Below are positions 1 through 7,363 of a stretch of 64,000 nt of DNA, one piece after another. A program made the position numbers and the translations under genes. Positions within the stretch are counted from its first letter, which is position 1. Each line of letters begins with the position of its first letter. This DNA is from BOKV01 sp041397525 (GTDB lineage Bacteria > Pseudomonadota > Alphaproteobacteria > Rhizobiales > Rhizobiaceae): the NCBI GenBank assembly GCA_041397525.1, contig JAWKWL010000007.1:144671-208670 (forward strand), read 5' to 3'. The notes beneath the pieces were generated by a model. That model searched no databases. It saw nothing but the letters and a program-made list of their open reading frames with translations, and was not told the origin of the DNA.

Positions 1-366
1 AGCATCCCACTTTGGATAATGCGCACCAACATCCTTCATGGTTTCAGCAGCATTGCCGTGGCATGAAGCGCAGGATTTGCCTGCTGTTCCATCTACCGTG
101 TTCCACAGCGCTTCACCGTCTTCAACGGTGGTCATGGCCGGGTTCTCGATCGAATCCGCTTCCATGGCGCGAGTGTCGGGTTCGCGGAAGAGCCAACCGG
201 AATAGACCTCGTCAAATGGATGACCTTCCGGTGCCTTGGCACGGGTAATCATCTTGACGCCATCAATTTCGAGCTCTTCATTGATCGGATCGGCACTTGC
301 CCAGTTCGCCGACATGGCAATTGCGCCAAGCGCCATTGCTGCGGCTATCACTGTTCTCTTCATCAT
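1..366 (-). CDS. soxA: SoxA, L-cysteine S-thiosulfotransferase cytochrome subunit (5' part; gene runs off the left edge)
   Basis: Only the first 122 codons lie in the window; the frame is open to base 1. SoxA is the catalytic haem c subunit of SoxAX, which couples thiosulfate to the carrier cysteine of SoxY in the periplasm. Residues 1-25 form a Sec signal peptide, then come the SoxA hallmark segment VYSGWLFREPDTRAMEAD (about 54-71) and a haem site CASCH at 99-103. GGAGGG precedes two adjacent ATGs (366 and 363); the first is used here. It is the last visible gene of soxV-W-X-Y-Z-A; soxB, C and D would be expected beyond the edge. Whether it carries one or two haems cannot be told. Confidence 0.93.
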   Translation of the reverse strand, partial: MMKRTVIAAAMALGAIAMSANWASADPINEELEIDGVKMITRAKAPEGHPFDEVYSGWLFREPDTRAMEADSIENPAMTTVEDGEALWNTVDGTAGKSCASCHGNAAETMKDVGAHYPKWDA

Positions 367-420
367 GTGTTCCCTCCAGCTTGGGGTCGACTCCCTCCGA
401 CCCCGGTTTCCAGGCAAAGC

Positions 421-747
421 CTATTTCACCTCAATCGGGTTTTCCGCGGTAGAAACTGTACCGTCGTCATCCACCCAGGTGAACTTGAACGTTCCGCTCT
501 CAGCCACCTTGGCGGTGAATTCGAAATACGGGTTTGCCGAAATTGCAGGATCGATATCGCAGGAAAACACCGGCTGGCCGTTGAATTCACAGGCGAACTT
601 GTTGATGATCTTGCGCGGGATGAGCTTGCCTTCCTTGTCCTTGCGCTGCCCCGATTCCATGTCGTGGCTGATCAGTGTCTTGATGGTGATGACCTCGCCC
701 GCTGACGCAGACTTGGGGACCTTCACGCGTGGTTTGCTAGCTGCCAT
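421..747 (-). CDS. soxZ: SoxZ, sulfur carrier complex subunit
   Basis: The 108-residue protein has no signal peptide and matches SoxZ in length and sequence (N-terminal RVKVPKSASAGEVITIKTLISHDMESG; C-terminal immunoglobulin-like strands ending in FTWVDDDG). SoxZ partners SoxY to form the carrier that holds thiosulfate-derived sulfur during oxidation; in this family it is exported together with SoxY by the Tat route. It sits 24 bases after soxY and 54 bases before soxA in the same leftward operon. Confidence 0.95.
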   Translation of the reverse strand: MAASKPRVKVPKSASAGEVITIKTLISHDMESGQRKDKEGKLIPRKIINKFACEFNGQPVFSCDIDPAISANPYFEFTAKVAESGTFKFTWVDDDGTVSTAENPIEVK

Positions 748-771
748 TTTCGTAATCTCCCTGTTGTCCGC

Positions 772-1224
772 TCAGCCGCCGCAGCCGCCGATGGTGACCT
801 TCACCTGCTTGGTGTCGATGAACACCGAGCCATCGTTCATCTTGGCCACTGCCACCACATTTTGCGTCTTGGCCAGACGCATGCGCGTGGTGGCGGAAGC
901 TTCACCGCTCATTGGCGTGAAATGGAACGTGGCAACTGCCGGGTTCGGATTGCCTTCGGCATAAAGCACTACCGATTCGACATAGGATTCCGCCGTCATC
1001 GGGCTTTCGACCGATACCGAAATCGGAACCGTGTTGCCGTTCTCCGCAATCTCAGGTGCATTGAGCGTGATGGTGCCGGTGGCCGGCTCCTTTCCGCCCG
1101 TGAATTCCATCATCATGGCCTTGGTGTCTTCCGGGCTCGCGAATGCGATGCCGGTCATGCCGGCGAATGCAAATGCGGATGCCCCGGCCGAGAGTGCAAG
1201 CGCGCTGCGTCTTGTCAGCATCAT
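772..1224 (-). CDS. soxY: SoxY, sulfur carrier protein with terminal GGCGG arm
   Basis: The protein ends in GGCGG, the swinging-arm motif whose cysteine carries sulfur intermediates in the Sox cycle. The N-terminus MMLTRRSALALSAG followed by a hydrophobic stretch is a Tat-type signal with the twin-arginine at residues 5-6. I place the start at 1224 because AAGGAGG lies seven bases upstream of the ATG pair. An ATG at 1254 would add ten residues and overlap the soxX stop, but has no ribosome site. The resulting 150 residues fit the family. Confidence 0.95.
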   Translation of the reverse strand: MMLTRRSALALSAGASAFAFAGMTGIAFASPEDTKAMMMEFTGGKEPATGTITLNAPEIAENGNTVPISVSVESPMTAESYVESVVLYAEGNPNPAVATFHFTPMSGEASATTRMRLAKTQNVVAVAKMNDGSVFIDTKQVKVTIGGCGG

Positions 1225-1250
1225 GGCTGGTCCTCCTTGGGTTTCGTTGT

Positions 1251-1721
1251 TCATTTGAGGGTTGTCAGATAGGCGACGATGTCTTCGACCTGCTGCGCGG
1301 TCAGGATCGTCTTGCCTTCACGGTCCTTGGCAGGGTTCTTTCCGACTTCGAGTGAATAGAAGCCCGGCATTACGGTCTCTTCGCCAAATACCGCCTTGGA
1401 ATTGACCACGATCGCTCGCAGTTCTTCCGGTTTGTAGCGTCCGGCAACACCGTCGAGTGACGGCCCAACGTCACCATGGAAAAGTTCCTTGCTCATCGCC
1501 GAATTGGCGTGGCATGCAAGGCAGTTGCCCAAACCGCGATCCTTGAATGCGGAAGCGCCTTCTTCGGCATTGCCATCAGCACCGCTGATAGACATTGCCA
1601 GCATGTTGTCTGCAATCTTGACGTCACCGGGCGCCATCTCACCCGCATTCGCAATACCGAATGCCATTGCCAGGGCAAAACTGCCCGCCAATGCGCCAAA
1701 AATCGTATGTGCCGATTTCAT
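1251..1721 (-). CDS. soxX: SoxX, monohaem cytochrome c subunit of SoxAX
   Basis: The product is 156 residues from the chosen start. A signal peptide covers about residues 1-26, the haem-binding site CLACH is at 67-71, and VMPGFY further on supplies the likely methionine ligand. SoxX accepts electrons from the SoxA active site in the periplasm. The ATG at 1721 has GGAGG about ten bases upstream; the frame extends 24 codons further 5' but those residues do not look like a signal peptide. It is the first gene of the X-Y-Z-A block, separated by 154 bases from soxW, and a candidate operator lies in that gap. Confidence 0.94.
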   Translation of the reverse strand: MKSAHTIFGALAGSFALAMAFGIANAGEMAPGDVKIADNMLAMSISGADGNAEEGASAFKDRGLGNCLACHANSAMSKELFHGDVGPSLDGVAGRYKPEELRAIVVNSKAVFGEETVMPGFYSLEVGKNPAKDREGKTILTAQQVEDIVAYLTTLK

Positions 1722-1825
1722 GGTTGTTCTTCCTCCATCATTGCGTCCGGCAGCCAAATTCCGGCTTCCGGTCCCTCCACTCCGAATACACACTAACCCT
1801 ATGCTGAAAGGACTTCAATGCACAA

Positions 1826-1841
1826 ATATGATTTTTTGCAT
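1826..1841. promoter_or_regulatory. Candidate SoxR operator upstream of soxX
   Basis: ATATGATTTTTTGCAT follows the spacing of the ATTC-N8-GAAT half-sites used by BigR/SoxR-type ArsR repressors (imperfect). It resembles the site at 7322-7337, sharing the ATTTTTTG core. It lies about 105 bases upstream of the soxX start. Assignment is by similarity and context only. Confidence 0.3.
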
Positions 1842-1875
1842 ATGTTCCCCTCGATATTTTCAGACTCGCCGAAAT

Positions 1876-2532
1876 CTATTCGGACAGGATTTTCCCTTCC
1901 TTGCGGGCTTCCTCGATCTTGCGGGCATGATATTTCTGAAAATGCTCTTCGCCTTCATAGCCTTTTTCAACCACCCACTTGAACATGTTGAGGGTTGTCC
2001 ATTTGCCAAACGCACCCGGCATGATTTCAACCGCTGCACGGTCGGCAGTCGCTTTCTCATCGGTCACTTCTTCGGGGAAAAACATGATGGTTGGAGTGTA
2101 GACCACCCGCCATTTGCGCGCCGCGGACTTCTCGCTGAGCTGTTCGCCGTCGAGATCGGTCACTTCAACATCGCCAAACATGTTGTATTGCACGACCATG
2201 TAATGCTCCTTGATGTAGTCGCGCACTTCAGGATCAGACAGCACCGCCTCATGCAGCTTCCGGCAATAAATACAGCCGCGTTGCTCGAAAATGATGACCA
2301 ACCGCTTGCCCTCGGCCTTTGCCGCGGCGATATCTTCGCGGATATCGCGGAAGGTTTCGGAGAACCATTCTTCCTTGTGCAAGCCGTCATCGCCGACTTC
2401 AGCCGCATGGACAGTTGTCGCGGCGAATGCCAGCAGCATGGCCAAAACAAACGCAGCTGATGCCCTTGCCAGAGCCAGGCGATGCGCACCTGAAAACACA
2501 CCCGAAAACGCAACTGACGGTGCACTGGTCAT
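1876..2532 (-). CDS. soxW: SoxW, periplasmic thioredoxin
   Basis: The 218-residue protein has a long signal sequence (cleavage near residue 44, VHAAE), a redox motif CIYC at 87-90 and a cis-proline segment YTPTIMFF, as in thioredoxin-fold SoxW. It is expected to receive electrons from the membrane protein SoxV and keep the SoxY carrier cysteine reduced. GGGAGG precedes the ATG by five bases. It follows soxV by 64 bases on the same strand. Confidence 0.9.
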   Translation of the reverse strand: MTSAPSVAFSGVFSGAHRLALARASAAFVLAMLLAFAATTVHAAEVGDDGLHKEEWFSETFRDIREDIAAAKAEGKRLVIIFEQRGCIYCRKLHEAVLSDPEVRDYIKEHYMVVQYNMFGDVEVTDLDGEQLSEKSAARKWRVVYTPTIMFFPEEVTDEKATADRAAVEIMPGAFGKWTTLNMFKWVVEKGYEGEEHFQKYHARKIEEARKEGKILSE

Positions 2533-2596
2533 TCAAACCTCCCTGTCGTGACATGCCGCAGCCATTGGGGCTCCCAACCTGTCGCCATAACTCGTT

Positions 2597-3334
2597 TCAG
2601 CCGACAGTCCCCAATGCAGGGAACCATTCCAGCAGCAGATAGGACAGTGTCTGCATCTGTCCCGTGATAAACAGTAGGCCGGTCAGCACCAGCAGCCCGC
2701 CCATGACTTTTTCAACAGCCCCCAGGTGCCTTGCAAACCGGCGCAGGAATCCCATGAAAGGCGCAACGAACATTGCTGCCAGAATGAACGGGACCCCGAT
2801 TCCAAGCGCATAGCTGAGCAGCAGAAGAGCTCCACGCAAGGCGGTTTCCTCGGCCCCGGCAACAAACAGCACTGTTGCCAGTACCGGGCCGACGCACGGC
2901 GTCCAGCCGAATGCAAATGCCAGTCCGACAACATAGGCGCCCAGAAGGCCGGCCGGCTTGCGCTGCACCTGGATGCGCGCCTCGCGATAAAGCAGCCCGA
3001 TCTTGAACACACCGAGAAAATGCAGGCCAAGGATGATGATGATGACACCTGCAAGCACAGACAGCGTATCAAGGTAGCGGGTCACGAACTGGCCAATGAA
3101 CGAGGAAGTTGCTCCAAGTGCCACGAATACGGTGGCAAAACCCAGCACAAAAGCTATCGACGACCCAATGATCTTCGCGCCCTTGCCCCGATCATGGGTC
3201 GAATTCGACAATTCGTCCATCGACATTCCCGCAAGGAAACACAGATAGGGCGGAACGATGGGAAGAACGCATGGCGAGACAAACGAAACAAGGCCGGCAA
3301 TGAACGCGCCCCAATAGGTGGCATCAAGACCCAT
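2597..3334 (-). CDS. soxV: SoxV, CcdA-like thiol electron transporter
   Basis: This 245-residue, six-helix-type membrane protein belongs to the CcdA/DsbD beta family. Cysteines C22 (SPCVLPIVPPY) and C32, and a second SPC-like motif TPCVGPVL, are the expected membrane redox residues. SoxV passes reducing equivalents from the cytoplasm to SoxW. The ATG at 3334 has GGGAGG at good spacing; the frame extends 34 codons further upstream, but that part lacks helices and overlaps the divergent promoter. It is the first gene of the leftward sox operon. Confidence 0.93.
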   Translation of the reverse strand: MGLDATYWGAFIAGLVSFVSPCVLPIVPPYLCFLAGMSMDELSNSTHDRGKGAKIIGSSIAFVLGFATVFVALGATSSFIGQFVTRYLDTLSVLAGVIIIILGLHFLGVFKIGLLYREARIQVQRKPAGLLGAYVVGLAFAFGWTPCVGPVLATVLFVAGAEETALRGALLLLSYALGIGVPFILAAMFVAPFMGFLRRFARHLGAVEKVMGGLLVLTGLLFITGQMQTLSYLLLEWFPALGTVG

Positions 3335-3360
3335 GGATTTTCCTCCCGAATGTGCTACAT

Positions 3361-3376
3361 ATTCATAAATCCCGAT
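3361..3376. promoter_or_regulatory. Candidate SoxR operator in the soxV/soxS divergent promoter
   Basis: ATTCATAAATCCCGAT lies between the divergent soxV and soxS starts. The left half matches the ATTC half-site of BigR/SoxR-type operators and the right half only partly. A GAATGTG stretch just left of it recurs at the candidate site near 7334-7340. Confidence 0.3.
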
Positions 3377-3434
3377 ACGTTTGGCAAGCGCATTAATTGC
3401 CGACAGCCACAAAGCCGGTGAGGAAATGGAAGCC

Positions 3435-3887
3435 ATGATGTCCAGTCACGAAAGCTCCCCGGGAGGTTCATCCCGCTGGAAGGTCGCAACCCGGATCGCA
3501 TTGGCCGCCCTCATCACAACAGCTTTTTCCGTACTGATTGCCGCGCCTGCCGGTGCAGCAGAACTCATCATGTTCGAGCAGGCAAACTGTCACTGGTGCA
3601 AGACCTGGGATGCGCAGATTGGCCCGGCCTATCCCAATACCGAGGAAGCGCGGATCGCGCCGCTTCGCAAGGTGGATATTCATTCGGCACTGCCAGCTGA
3701 TCTGGCGGGAATTGACCCGGGACGCTTTACACCAACATTCGTACTGGTCGAAAACGGCCAGGAAATTGGCCGCATCCGTGGGTATCCGGGAGAAGATTTC
3801 TTTTGGGGCCTGCTCGATGAAATGTTGAAGAAGCTTCCCGACCACGGGGACAACAAGGCTTTCAACCCATCGCTAAAAGCAATCTGA
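3435..3887 (+). CDS. soxS: SoxS, periplasmic thioredoxin-like reductant
   Basis: The protein is 150 residues with the start at 3435, chosen because GAGGAA sits ten bases upstream; ATGs at 3426 and 3381 are alternatives. A cytoplasmic tail and hydrophobic segment (about 18-43) form a signal or anchor, followed by the redox motif CHWC at 52-55 and the cis-Pro segment FTPTFVLV. In Paracoccus-type systems SoxS reactivates the SoxYZ carrier. It is followed after 12 bases by soxR. Confidence 0.88.
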   Translation: MMSSHESSPGGSSRWKVATRIALAALITTAFSVLIAAPAGAAELIMFEQANCHWCKTWDAQIGPAYPNTEEARIAPLRKVDIHSALPADLAGIDPGRFTPTFVLVENGQEIGRIRGYPGEDFFWGLLDEMLKKLPDHGDNKAFNPSLKAI

Positions 3888-3899
3888 GGTAAACCGCCC

Positions 3900-4247
3900 A
3901 TGTCTTTGGCACTTTTCGAAGAACCCATCCAGGAAAAGGACCTGGACGCAATGGCGAACAATGCGCGCACGGCAACCGATTTTCTCAAGGCGCTTGGCCA
4001 TGAAGGGCGACTGATGATCCTGTGTTATCTTGCAGATGGCGAGCGCTCGGTGACTGAACTCGAAGACCTGCTGTCAGCGCGCCAGCCAGCAGTCTCCCAG
4101 CAACTCGCCCGTTTGCGCATCGAGGGTCTCGTTGACGCACGCCGTGAAGGCAAGACGATTTATTATTCGATCACCGACGACAAGACCCGCAAGGCTGTTG
4201 AGTTTCTCTACAACATGTTTTGCCGCGATTCCGAAACTCCCTGCTGA
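3900..4247 (+). CDS. soxR: SoxR, ArsR-family persulfide-responsive repressor
   Basis: The 115-residue winged-helix protein has a recognition segment SARQPAVSQQLARLRIEGLV (residues 59-78). Cysteines C42 (MILCYL) and C108 (MFCRD) occupy the positions of the sensor pair of BigR/SqrR-type regulators, which form a di- or tetrasulfide bridge on exposure to persulfide and release DNA. A third cysteine is the last residue (C115). It lies between soxS and the sulfur transporter and probably represses the divergent sox operons; three AT-rich sites nearby are candidate targets. Confidence 0.92.
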   Translation: MSLALFEEPIQEKDLDAMANNARTATDFLKALGHEGRLMILCYLADGERSVTELEDLLSARQPAVSQQLARLRIEGLVDARREGKTIYYSITDDKTRKAVEFLYNMFCRDSETPC

Positions 4248-4252
4248 CTGCC

Positions 4253-5359
4253 ATGCCGGTTCTGAACGATATCCCGGTTGGAACAATCGCTGCGCTGGGC
4301 GGATTTGCCGGAGGCATCGTGCTTGGCATAGCCGCGCGCTGGGGGCGCTTCTGCACCCTGGGTGCCATTGAGGACGTCGTGTTGGGCAACAATGCCGACC
4401 GGCTGCGCATGTGGGCACTTGCAATCGGCATTGCTGCACTGGCCTCGTTCTCACTTGATGCAGCAGGGCTGGTCGACCTCAAACATTCTTTCTACCTTTC
4501 TGCTCCGGCGGGTTTCGCCTCGACCTTAGCAGGCGCTGTCCTGTTCGGCCTTGGCATGGCCTTTGTCGGCACTTGCGGCTTTGGCATGCTGGCAAGGATT
4601 GGTGGCGGTGATCTCAAGTCAATCGTTACCTTCATGGTCATGGGAATTTCCGCTTATGCGACCGTCGGCGGAGCCACCGGCTATCTGCGCGAAGCGCTGT
4701 TTCCGATGCCACCTGCTCCCGCCTCTCCCGCAGGCATTGCACATTCGGTATCCGGCGCGAGCGGAATCCCGGTGCTCGTCATTGCCGCGTTGCTGTTTGT
4801 GGTGAGCCTTGCCTGGGCAGTTTCCTCACCGGGTCTGCGCAGCAATTTTCGCCGCATGGCCTCAGCTGTAGCCGTCGGACTTGCAGTCGCATGGGGTTGG
4901 TATGTGACCGGCAACCTCGCCCAGTCCGATTTTGAATCTCATCGTCTGGTTTCCTACACTTTCAGCGTCCCGCTCGGGGAGACGCTGGTCTATTTCATGA
5001 CCATGACCGGGGCGAGCCTGAATTTCGGCATTGGCGCTGTCGCGGGCGTGGTCGTCGGCGCATTCCTTACGGCAATTCGCCGCAACGAATTTCGCTGGGA
5101 AGCATGCGATGATGCAATCGAACTTCGCCGCCAGATGATCGGCGGTTTTCTCATGGGAACGGGTGGCGTTCTCGCACAGGGATGCACGGTCGGCCAGGGC
5201 CTTTCCGCCGCATCGCTATTGGCTTGGTCAGCGCCGGTGGCACTGACCGGAATTTTCATCGGGGCGTGGCTAGGACTCCAGTATCTCGTTACGGGAAACA
5301 TTCTGGATGCCATCAGGGCACTCGTCCCAAACAGGTACAAACAAGGAGAAACGGGATGA
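4253..5359 (+). CDS. YeeE/YedE-family thiosulfate or sulfur transporter (SoxT-like)
   Basis: A polytopic protein of 368 residues with about nine to ten hydrophobic helices. It contains the family cysteine motifs: RWGRFCTLGAIED near the N-terminus, GTCGFGMLARIGGGDLKS in the middle and GGVLAQGCTVGQGLS near the C-terminus. In TsuA-type members these cysteines relay thiosulfate across the membrane. I start at 4253, five bases after the soxR stop; an ATG at 4220 lies inside soxR. No clear ribosome site is seen, so translation may be coupled to soxR. Its stop overlaps the next ATG (ATGA). Confidence 0.88.
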   Translation: MPVLNDIPVGTIAALGGFAGGIVLGIAARWGRFCTLGAIEDVVLGNNADRLRMWALAIGIAALASFSLDAAGLVDLKHSFYLSAPAGFASTLAGAVLFGLGMAFVGTCGFGMLARIGGGDLKSIVTFMVMGISAYATVGGATGYLREALFPMPPAPASPAGIAHSVSGASGIPVLVIAALLFVVSLAWAVSSPGLRSNFRRMASAVAVGLAVAWGWYVTGNLAQSDFESHRLVSYTFSVPLGETLVYFMTMTGASLNFGIGAVAGVVVGAFLTAIRRNEFRWEACDDAIELRRQMIGGFLMGTGGVLAQGCTVGQGLSAASLLAWSAPVALTGIFIGAWLGLQYLVTGNILDAIRALVPNRYKQGETG

Positions 5360-5748
5360 AGAGAACAATTGCACTGGCCGTGGTAGCCGCATTCATGGCA
5401 ACACCAGCCTTTGCCGAAGGTGATGCCGCAAAGGGCGAAAAGATCTTCAAGAAATGCGCAGCCTGCCACGCAGTAGGTGAAGGCGCCAAAGCCAAGGTTG
5501 GACCGGTTCTCAATGGCCTGATCGGAAGCACGGCGGGCACCAATGAGGAATATGCATCCAAATATTCCAAGGACATGGTCGAAGCCGGTGCAGGTGGTCT
5601 CGTTTGGAATGACGAAACCCTCAACACCTATCTCGAAAACCCGAAGGGCATGATCAAGAAGACCAAGATGTCATTCGCGGGCCTGAAGAAGGAAGATGAG
5701 CGCGCTGACGTCATTGCCTATCTCAAGACCTTCACGCCGGCCCAGTAA
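5356..5748 (+). CDS. Class I cytochrome c (c2/c550-like)
   Basis: A 130-residue exported monohaem cytochrome: signal peptide 1-20 (ending PAFA), haem site CAACH at 34-38, a VGPVLNGLIG segment and the axial methionine in TKMSF. The fold length fits cytochrome c2/c550. It overlaps the transporter stop by four bases and has AAGGAG upstream. Placed in a sox operon, it probably accepts electrons from SoxAX or SoxCD and passes them to a terminal oxidase. A terminator follows directly. Confidence 0.9.
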   Translation: MKRTIALAVVAAFMATPAFAEGDAAKGEKIFKKCAACHAVGEGAKAKVGPVLNGLIGSTAGTNEEYASKYSKDMVEAGAGGLVWNDETLNTYLENPKGMIKKTKMSFAGLKKEDERADVIAYLKTFTPAQ

Positions 5749-5774
5749 CCGCGCAGACAGTCGACGCAAACGAA

Positions 5775-5806
5775 GCCGCCCGCAGCTCTGCAGGGCGGCT
5801 TTTTTT
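5775..5806 (+). terminator. Rho-independent terminator of the soxS-R-transporter-cytochrome operon
   Basis: GCCGCCC (5775-5781) pairs with GGGCGGC (5793-5799), extended inward by GCAG/CTGC with one bulged base, and a run of T follows (5800-5806). It begins 26 bases after the cytochrome stop. Confidence 0.85.
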
Positions 5807-5823
5807 GTGTCTGAAGGATATTG

Positions 5824-6309
5824 TTACTGCCCTGCCGCCTCACGCACGATTTCATCAAGCAGCGCGTTTACATCGGCAATGGCTTTCAGTGATTGCTCCG
5901 ATCCGCGCGGCGTCAGCCTTCGAAATCCGACATGCACCTTGCCCCCGTCATCCGGGGTTTCATAGGCAAAGACTACATAGGGACAAAAGGCGATGTTTGC
6001 CGGATCAGCTTCCATCGCTCCGCGCGAGAGAACGGCAGAGCAGAATTGCAGGAAACCGGCATTCTCATAGACCGTCTTGCTGGCACCGACCGTGTCTCCG
6101 GTCCGCTTCAGCATGCTGCCGACATCACCGGCATGTTCTATGTGATAACCGCGATTGACGATCGCATCGCTCAGATCCTGATGCACATTCTCGAAGCTGT
6201 CCTCAACCAGATATTCGGTGATGATCTGCTCGTCTGCAAGACTGCTGGCCGGCAGTGCAGCCCACAGGCAAATACCGGCAACCATGGCTTTGGGGAAAAT
6301 GGGTCTCAT
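5824..6309 (-). CDS. Exported DUF302-domain protein
   Basis: The protein has 161 residues, a signal peptide ending near residue 25 (SLAD) and a DUF302 fold over the rest (segments VEDSFENVHQDLSDAIVNRGY, and FCPYVVFAYE with a conserved cysteine). DUF302 proteins frequently accompany sulfur-oxidation and thiol genes but their biochemical role is unsettled. It is 14 bases downstream of the metallo-hydrolase gene and probably co-transcribed with it. AAAGG touches the ATG, an unusually short spacing. Confidence 0.8.
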   Translation of the reverse strand: MRPIFPKAMVAGICLWAALPASSLADEQIITEYLVEDSFENVHQDLSDAIVNRGYHIEHAGDVGSMLKRTGDTVGASKTVYENAGFLQFCSAVLSRGAMEADPANIAFCPYVVFAYETPDDGGKVHVGFRRLTPRGSEQSLKAIADVNALLDEIVREAAGQ

Positions 6310-6323
6310 CCTTTCATCCCCGC

Positions 6324-7280
6324 TCAGGCCTGGACGAAACGATAGGCGTTTCCGGATTTTTCCGTCCTGCCGATGCCATTGCCGACAAGGTGATAGCCAA
6401 GCATCATCATCTTTTCATTGGCCAACCGGTCGAGCAGCATCGCACGCGACTTGGCCCCGGCATCCCTGTCCTGGTCGGAACCCGAATGCCAGTCGGGATG
6501 CAGGAAGGAAATTGCCGAATGGCTGATCGCGTCCCCTGTTACAATCAGGCTCTCACTGCCGCTGCGCACTTCGAAGGAAACATGGCCCGGTGTGTGGCCA
6601 CTGGTGTCGATCGCAAAAACTCCGGGCAACACTTCTGTTTCAGGCTTGAACAGTTCGATGGCGTCACCCAGCGTGTCGAGATTGCGCTTTGCACCTGCAA
6701 AGAATGCGAGCCTGTCCTCCGGCATTTTCGCCGCGGTTTGCGGATCCGTCCAGAATGCATGCTCAGCCTCACCCATCATGTGCGTTGCATTGGCAAAGAC
6801 CGGTTCGTCGAATTCATCCAGCAGGCCCCAAAGATGGTCAGGATGGGCATGGGTGAAAACCACATGGGTGATGTCTTCTGCAGACACCGAGATGGCATCC
6901 AGGCTCTCAAGCAACGCGCCGGCACTTGGCATGAAACTGGCGCCGGAACCGACATCAAACAAAATCTTGCTTTCGCCTGTATCTATCAGCGTCACATTGC
7001 AGGGCGGCTCATGACCTGTCGTGGAAAACCCGTTTGCTTCCAGCAGGGCCGTGACTTCCGCCTGCGGCGTGTCGGGCGCCAGCATCGACAGGGGCAGAAC
7101 GAGGTTGCCGTCGCTGAGCGAATGCACCTTCATCTCACCAAGGGCGACCGGCTCCGAGGCAAATGCTGCGCGTGGCAAACCACCAGGCAGAAAACCTGCT
7201 GCGGCCAGGACTGCACCCGCCTTCAGCAGTTGACGGCGCGCCAGTACCACGGTTCGTGATCTCTCGTACCCGCTTTTCAT
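6324..7280 (-). CDS. Tat-exported metallo-beta-lactamase-fold hydrolase (SoxH-like)
   Basis: The 318-residue protein opens with a Tat-type signal (VVLARRQLLKAGAVL). The dinuclear metal motif HAHPDH is at residues 144-149, with further ligands in VTGDAISHS and DTSGHTPGH. It resembles SoxH and quinoprotein-relay-type metallo-hydrolases seen beside sox clusters; the natural substrate is unknown. GGAGGAGG precedes the ATG by six bases. A candidate SoxR site lies 42 bases upstream. Confidence 0.82.
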   Translation of the reverse strand: MKSGYERSRTVVLARRQLLKAGAVLAAAGFLPGGLPRAAFASEPVALGEMKVHSLSDGNLVLPLSMLAPDTPQAEVTALLEANGFSTTGHEPPCNVTLIDTGESKILFDVGSGASFMPSAGALLESLDAISVSAEDITHVVFTHAHPDHLWGLLDEFDEPVFANATHMMGEAEHAFWTDPQTAAKMPEDRLAFFAGAKRNLDTLGDAIELFKPETEVLPGVFAIDTSGHTPGHVSFEVRSGSESLIVTGDAISHSAISFLHPDWHSGSDQDRDAGAKSRAMLLDRLANEKMMMLGYHLVGNGIGRTEKSGNAYRFVQA

Positions 7281-7321
7281 GATGTTCCTCCTCCGACGCG
7301 CTTCAGGAAAGTTGGAAACAT

Positions 7322-7337
7322 ATTATATTTTTTGAAT
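7322..7337. promoter_or_regulatory. Candidate SoxR operator upstream of the metallo-hydrolase
   Basis: ATTATATTTTTTGAAT fits the ATTC-N8-GAAT pattern with one mismatch and is the best of the three candidates in this region. It lies in the 83-base gap between the SulP gene and the metallo-hydrolase start. Confidence 0.4.
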
Positions 7338-7363
7338 GTGATTGCAATCTGTCACGGCAGACA

